NCBI GenBank assembly: GCA_029975275.1
Contig: JARKPN010000027.1
Coordinates: 1 to 44,442, forward strand
Length of the DNA stretch: 44,442 nt
Reading direction: 5' to 3'
Source of the DNA: Geobacteraceae bacterium
Lineage (GTDB): Bacteria > Desulfobacterota > Desulfuromonadia > Geobacterales > Geobacteraceae
In this document: piece by piece, positions 41,486 through 44,442 of the stretch
How positions within the stretch are numbered: position 1 is the stretch's first letter
Layout: each line of letters opens with the position of its first letter
Translations under genes and position numbers: made by a program
Notes under the pieces: model-generated
Told to the model about the DNA's origin: nothing
Databases searched by the model: none
The model's input: only the letters and a program-made list of their open reading frames with translations

Positions 41486-44071
41486 ATGCGAATTATCCGT
41501 ATCTTTCCGCTTGTTGCGATGATTACGTGCTTTCTCCCCTTTGCCGTTCCGGCCGCGGAAAATGCTCCGGCCCAGGAATGGGACAAGGTTCTTGACGGGA
41601 TCTATTCCCATACCTGGCGCGGCCGGGACGACCTGTCCGCCGAGGTCAAACGGCAGGAGTCACGGATCCGGCAGGACCTCCCCGACTATATCGCCGCCTG
41701 GGAAAGGCGTATGGCTGCACCCGCCGTATCTACGGGCGCAGAGACCGCGGGAGGTGAGTGCGGTCCCCTCCGTTACTGCGCCGGAGACTTCCTGGACATC
41801 AAGGGGTTCATGTCCAAGTTGCGGGAGAAAAGGGAGCCCATGGCGCGCTCATTGTTCGAAAAGCTGTCGCCCGCGGCCCAAAGGGCCGTCAACGGGCTCG
41901 ACCCCGCGGCAGGCGGTCAGCCTGATCAGGCAGCTCCGCTCCTGGCCGGCGAACTGAGCAGGATCGTCGGAGAAAACACCTTTTACGGACAGGGACGGCT
42001 GGAGGACCTGAAGCTTTCACCCGCCACCAGCGCCCTGGTGCAGGATCCCAACAGCGCCATGAACCGCGTTTGCATCAACAAGACCATAATCGCCGAGGCG
42101 TTTCCGGCCGAGCTCGCGCGCAACTTCAAGTGCGTCCTCCAGAAGGATGAGACCTACCGGAGGGTGGCAGTCGCCAAAACGGTCCAGTACCTGCGGACCG
42201 GCGACCGCAAGAGCCTGGACGAGGCGGTGGCCCTGGGGGATACCTTCGCCAACAAGCTCATGTATACCGATTTTGCCTTCTGGTACTACTATCCAAGGGC
42301 TCTGGCCGATATCGAGAACGGAAATCCGGCTGCCCTGCAGAAAGACGCCTATGAGATCCTGAACGAGGTGGTCCTGTGGGAGGAACCGCTGGAAGCCGGC
42401 AAGACCTCGCCGGCCGAGATGGAGCGACGCCATTACGCCTGGAACCTGGCCGATGTGATCCTGATCCGGGGGATCCTGCAAAAGAAGATGGCGGGACTGG
42501 AAGCACTCGGTCCGGCGGTCTGGGTTCTCGGTTCCCGGAGCACGGCGCAGGCCATAGGCGAGCGGGAAAGGGATCTGCTGCGGCTCTTAACCGACGTGAG
42601 GAAATACCTGTCCGGGCCGGAGTCGGACAACTACCGCCTGAACTATGCGGTGGCCATGAGCGAGGGGAAAAGGCTCAATGCGCTGCTGCTGCGTGCCCTC
42701 GATGCCAGGGAAAAGGGCGAGCCGGTCGTGCAGCTCTTCAACGGTTCAGGCGAGAATCTGAGACTTGCCGGATCATGGGCCGGTACCTGGCAGGGGAAAG
42801 CGGCGGCCGTAACCGCCTACCTCGAACTGGTCAACACCGGTCTGTCAAGAATGAAGGATGTACTTCCCCCGGCCGCCATGGCTTCACTGGCGGCGCCCCG
42901 GGACAAGGAAAACCTCGGCATGGCCCTGGCCCTGTACCGTGGTATGGCGGAGCGGGAAGCCGGCGGATGGGAGCAGCTCCGGTTCAGCGACCGGAAGGTT
43001 TACCTGAACAGCGCACAGGGCCTGTGGAACTCAATGCGGAGGAACGCGCTGCTTACGGCGGATTATTATCTTGACAGGATGGACAGGGACGATTTCCAGA
43101 GCGTCATGGACAATTCCGTCCCGGCTGAAAAAGCGCTCCTCAGGTATGTGACCCTGTTCGAAGCCCATGCGTCAACTGACGGACCAAGGGAGACAATCCC
43201 GGATTCGGCGTACTTTGCCTATGCGGAAGCACTGAAGAGGCTTTCACGGCTGGAAAGGAACATATACTCTTTCAACAGGAACATGCAACTGCACAACCAG
43301 GCCGTTGACTATCTTCTGAAGGGGATCCTGGTGTATCCCTACGACGACAGTCTGAGCGAATACGCCGCACTCAGCAGGAACATCAATACCGGATCCGTCA
43401 GGACCTATCCGGACGTTGTGGTCCGGTCGGTGGTGTCCAACAATGTGGTCGCCAAATGCCTCCAGGGAAACAAGAGCTATTGTGACCCGCACACCAGGCA
43501 GGCCCTCGAATGGAACATCTACAAGGTCAGAAACAGGTTGTACAGCAGCACCATCGGCAACGTGCCCGACGAAATGAAGCAACTCGTACAGGACATGAGG
43601 CGTAACGCGAATTCCTCCGCCAAAGTGAAGACAAAGGGGGACAACGCACGGCCGAATATCCTGGCCGCCGCCGACAGATATAGTGCACTGTGCGCCGAGA
43701 TCTCCCCGCTTACCGCCGCCGCCGGGGCGGCACTCGACAAGTGCTTTTCCGAAGATGCCGGCTGCGAGAATCTGGATGCCGCAACCGGGCGACTGCTGGC
43801 GAAGCGGGCGGAACTGGAGAAGCTCAAGAATGAGCTGGTTGCCGCCGCCGGCAACTGGGTGCAACCGCAGGGTGCCGTGTCGGACAATCCCGGACCGGAC
43901 CGCGATCTGGAAAACGTGAGAAATCTGTCCAATCTGGTTATCGACGAGTATGTAAACCAGACCGACCGCATAGTGGAAGTGCTGGTTCAACGGAAACTGC
44001 ACGAGTTGACCGTCGCGGATAATCACCCAATGCACAAGGTTATAAAGTCAGGATACTACGCACCGAAATAG
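41486..44071 (+). CDS. large secreted protein, paralogue B
   Basis: An 861-residue exported protein, last of the cluster, 34 bases after paralogue A. Signal peptide MRIIRIFPLVAMITCFLPFAVPA. It shares with paralogue A the blocks YRRVAVAKTVQYLRTGDRKSL, SDNYRLNYAVAMSEGKRL, WNSMRRNALLTADYYLDRM, PDSAYFAYAEALKRL and the end RKLHELTVADNHPMHKVIKSGYY. It differs by about 150 extra N-terminal residues with cysteines (GGECGPLRYC, NRVCINK, FKCVLQ) and by a C-terminal insertion with cysteines (AKCLQGNKSYCDPHT, ALCAE, KCFSEDAGCEN). The extra cysteines suggest disulfide bonding, perhaps with the TonB-like protein's cysteine domain. Function unknown. Confidence 0.78.
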   Translation: MRIIRIFPLVAMITCFLPFAVPAAENAPAQEWDKVLDGIYSHTWRGRDDLSAEVKRQESRIRQDLPDYIAAWERRMAAPAVSTGAETAGGECGPLRYCAGDFLDIKGFMSKLREKREPMARSLFEKLSPAAQRAVNGLDPAAGGQPDQAAPLLAGELSRIVGENTFYGQGRLEDLKLSPATSALVQDPNSAMNRVCINKTIIAEAFPAELARNFKCVLQKDETYRRVAVAKTVQYLRTGDRKSLDEAVALGDTFANKLMYTDFAFWYYYPRALADIENGNPAALQKDAYEILNEVVLWEEPLEAGKTSPAEMERRHYAWNLADVILIRGILQKKMAGLEALGPAVWVLGSRSTAQAIGERERDLLRLLTDVRKYLSGPESDNYRLNYAVAMSEGKRLNALLLRALDAREKGEPVVQLFNGSGENLRLAGSWAGTWQGKAAAVTAYLELVNTGLSRMKDVLPPAAMASLAAPRDKENLGMALALYRGMAEREAGGWEQLRFSDRKVYLNSAQGLWNSMRRNALLTADYYLDRMDRDDFQSVMDNSVPAEKALLRYVTLFEAHASTDGPRETIPDSAYFAYAEALKRLSRLERNIYSFNRNMQLHNQAVDYLLKGILVYPYDDSLSEYAALSRNINTGSVRTYPDVVVRSVVSNNVVAKCLQGNKSYCDPHTRQALEWNIYKVRNRLYSSTIGNVPDEMKQLVQDMRRNANSSAKVKTKGDNARPNILAAADRYSALCAEISPLTAAAGAALDKCFSEDAGCENLDAATGRLLAKRAELEKLKNELVAAAGNWVQPQGAVSDNPGPDRDLENVRNLSNLVIDEYVNQTDRIVEVLVQRKLHELTVADNHPMHKVIKSGYYAPK

Positions 44072-44275
44072 TTTCTGTCTGGAAAGGGTGCTTTCTCGCC
44101 CTGGCTGTGTCAATCCGCGGGTTTGCTTGTGCGACGTACTACGTGTACGCCTCCGCGCAACCCCCTGCTTTTGCCAGCCTTCGCTGTCAACTTTTCGGGG
44201 AAAAGTTTCTTGCCAGGACGAAAAATCCCCGCTTTCCGAATCAGAAACCAATAGTTCCTGTTCGGAAAGGGTGCT
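44068..44275. repeat. 25-base direct repeat flanking a GC-rich insertion after the cluster
   Basis: ATAGTTTCTGTCTGGAAAGG (continuing to 44092) recurs at 44251-44275 with three mismatches, 183 bases apart. The first copy contains the TAG stop of the last cluster gene. The sequence between them holds a hairpin (ACTTTTC/GAAAAGT) and CGTACTACGTGTACGCCTC, which looks like a dispersed intergenic element. No gene is credible here. Confidence 0.5.
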
Positions 44276-44306
44276 GTTTGAATTAACTCCGTCCCATCCG
44301 GAATCC

Positions 44307-44360
44307 CTGGAAAAACGTTATGAGGGACGGGTCGGGGCTTTCACGGAGTCACTCGTACGG
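44307..44360 (+). repeat. dispersed intergenic repeat, copy 2
   Basis: CTGGAAAAACGTTATGAGGG followed by GGGCTTTCACGGAGTC and CTCGTACGG matches 20250-20306. The sequence after it to the end of the window (44361-44442) shows nothing I can identify. Confidence 0.6.
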
Positions 44361-44442
44361 CTTCAGTGCAATCAGGCGAATCACGGGAAAGCACCTGAAT
44401 CCAGCAGAGTATTTGATCCGTGCAAAGGATGGTGACCGATTA

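Overview
This 44.4 kb, GC-rich window looks chromosomal and fits a Geobacter-type bacterium (Desulfuromonadota, Geobacteraceae). The reasons are a fused nifEN gene, an ANTAR response regulator and unusual histidine kinase resembling GnfR/GnfK of Geobacter sulfurreducens, a riboswitch that closely matches the Geobacter GEMM-Ib (3',3'-cGAMP) class, HWRQPL-type histidine kinases, and many short degenerate intergenic repeats. I see no tRNA, rRNA, CRISPR array or prophage.

Layout. 1-0.85 kb: a remnant edge with the tail of an IS110-like transposase, a truncated Tat-signal lipoprotein gene and small unknown ORFs. 1.0-3.9 kb: a membrane histidine kinase and sigma-54 response regulator with overlapping genes. 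3.9-7.3 kb: glmU-glmS for UDP-GlcNAc synthesis. 7.6-9.9 kb: an MXAN_5187-like protein, a LysE-type exporter and XerC. 9.9-16.7 kb: a minus-strand envelope series of VanW protein, AMMECR1-like secreted protein and a thioester alpha-2-macroglobulin. 16.9-20.2 kb: a DUF3187-like outer membrane protein, a cysteine-desulfurase-family enzyme and a YhcC-type radical SAM protein. 20.2-20.6 kb: dispersed repeats and a probable MITE. 20.6-26.1 kb: a five-gene YbhGFSR-like ABC exporter with the double ATPase split in two genes. 26.2-35.0 kb: nitrogen fixation, with gnfR-like and gnfK-like regulators, rubrerythrin, then nifEN, nifX, ferredoxin, a second NifX/NafY-like gene and draT. The nifEN leader has a sigma-54 promoter and a terminator that overlaps a candidate ANTAR hairpin.

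35.0-44.1 kb is the most interesting region. A GEMM-Ib-type riboswitch, whose 3' half is shared with an intrinsic terminator, stands before seven same-strand genes: a beta-barrel/AMIN outer membrane protein, a small secreted helical protein, ExbB/TolQ-like, ExbD-like and TonB-like proteins with a non-canonical four-cysteine C-terminus, and two large secreted proteins that are diverged paralogues of each other. I read this as an uncharacterised, proton-motive-force-driven envelope machine controlled by a cyclic dinucleotide. Established work links cGAMP in Geobacter to growth on insoluble Fe(III) oxides, so a role in surface contact or extracellular respiration is a reasonable but unproven inference.

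The last 370 bases hold repeat elements, including a diverged copy of one found at 20.25 kb.
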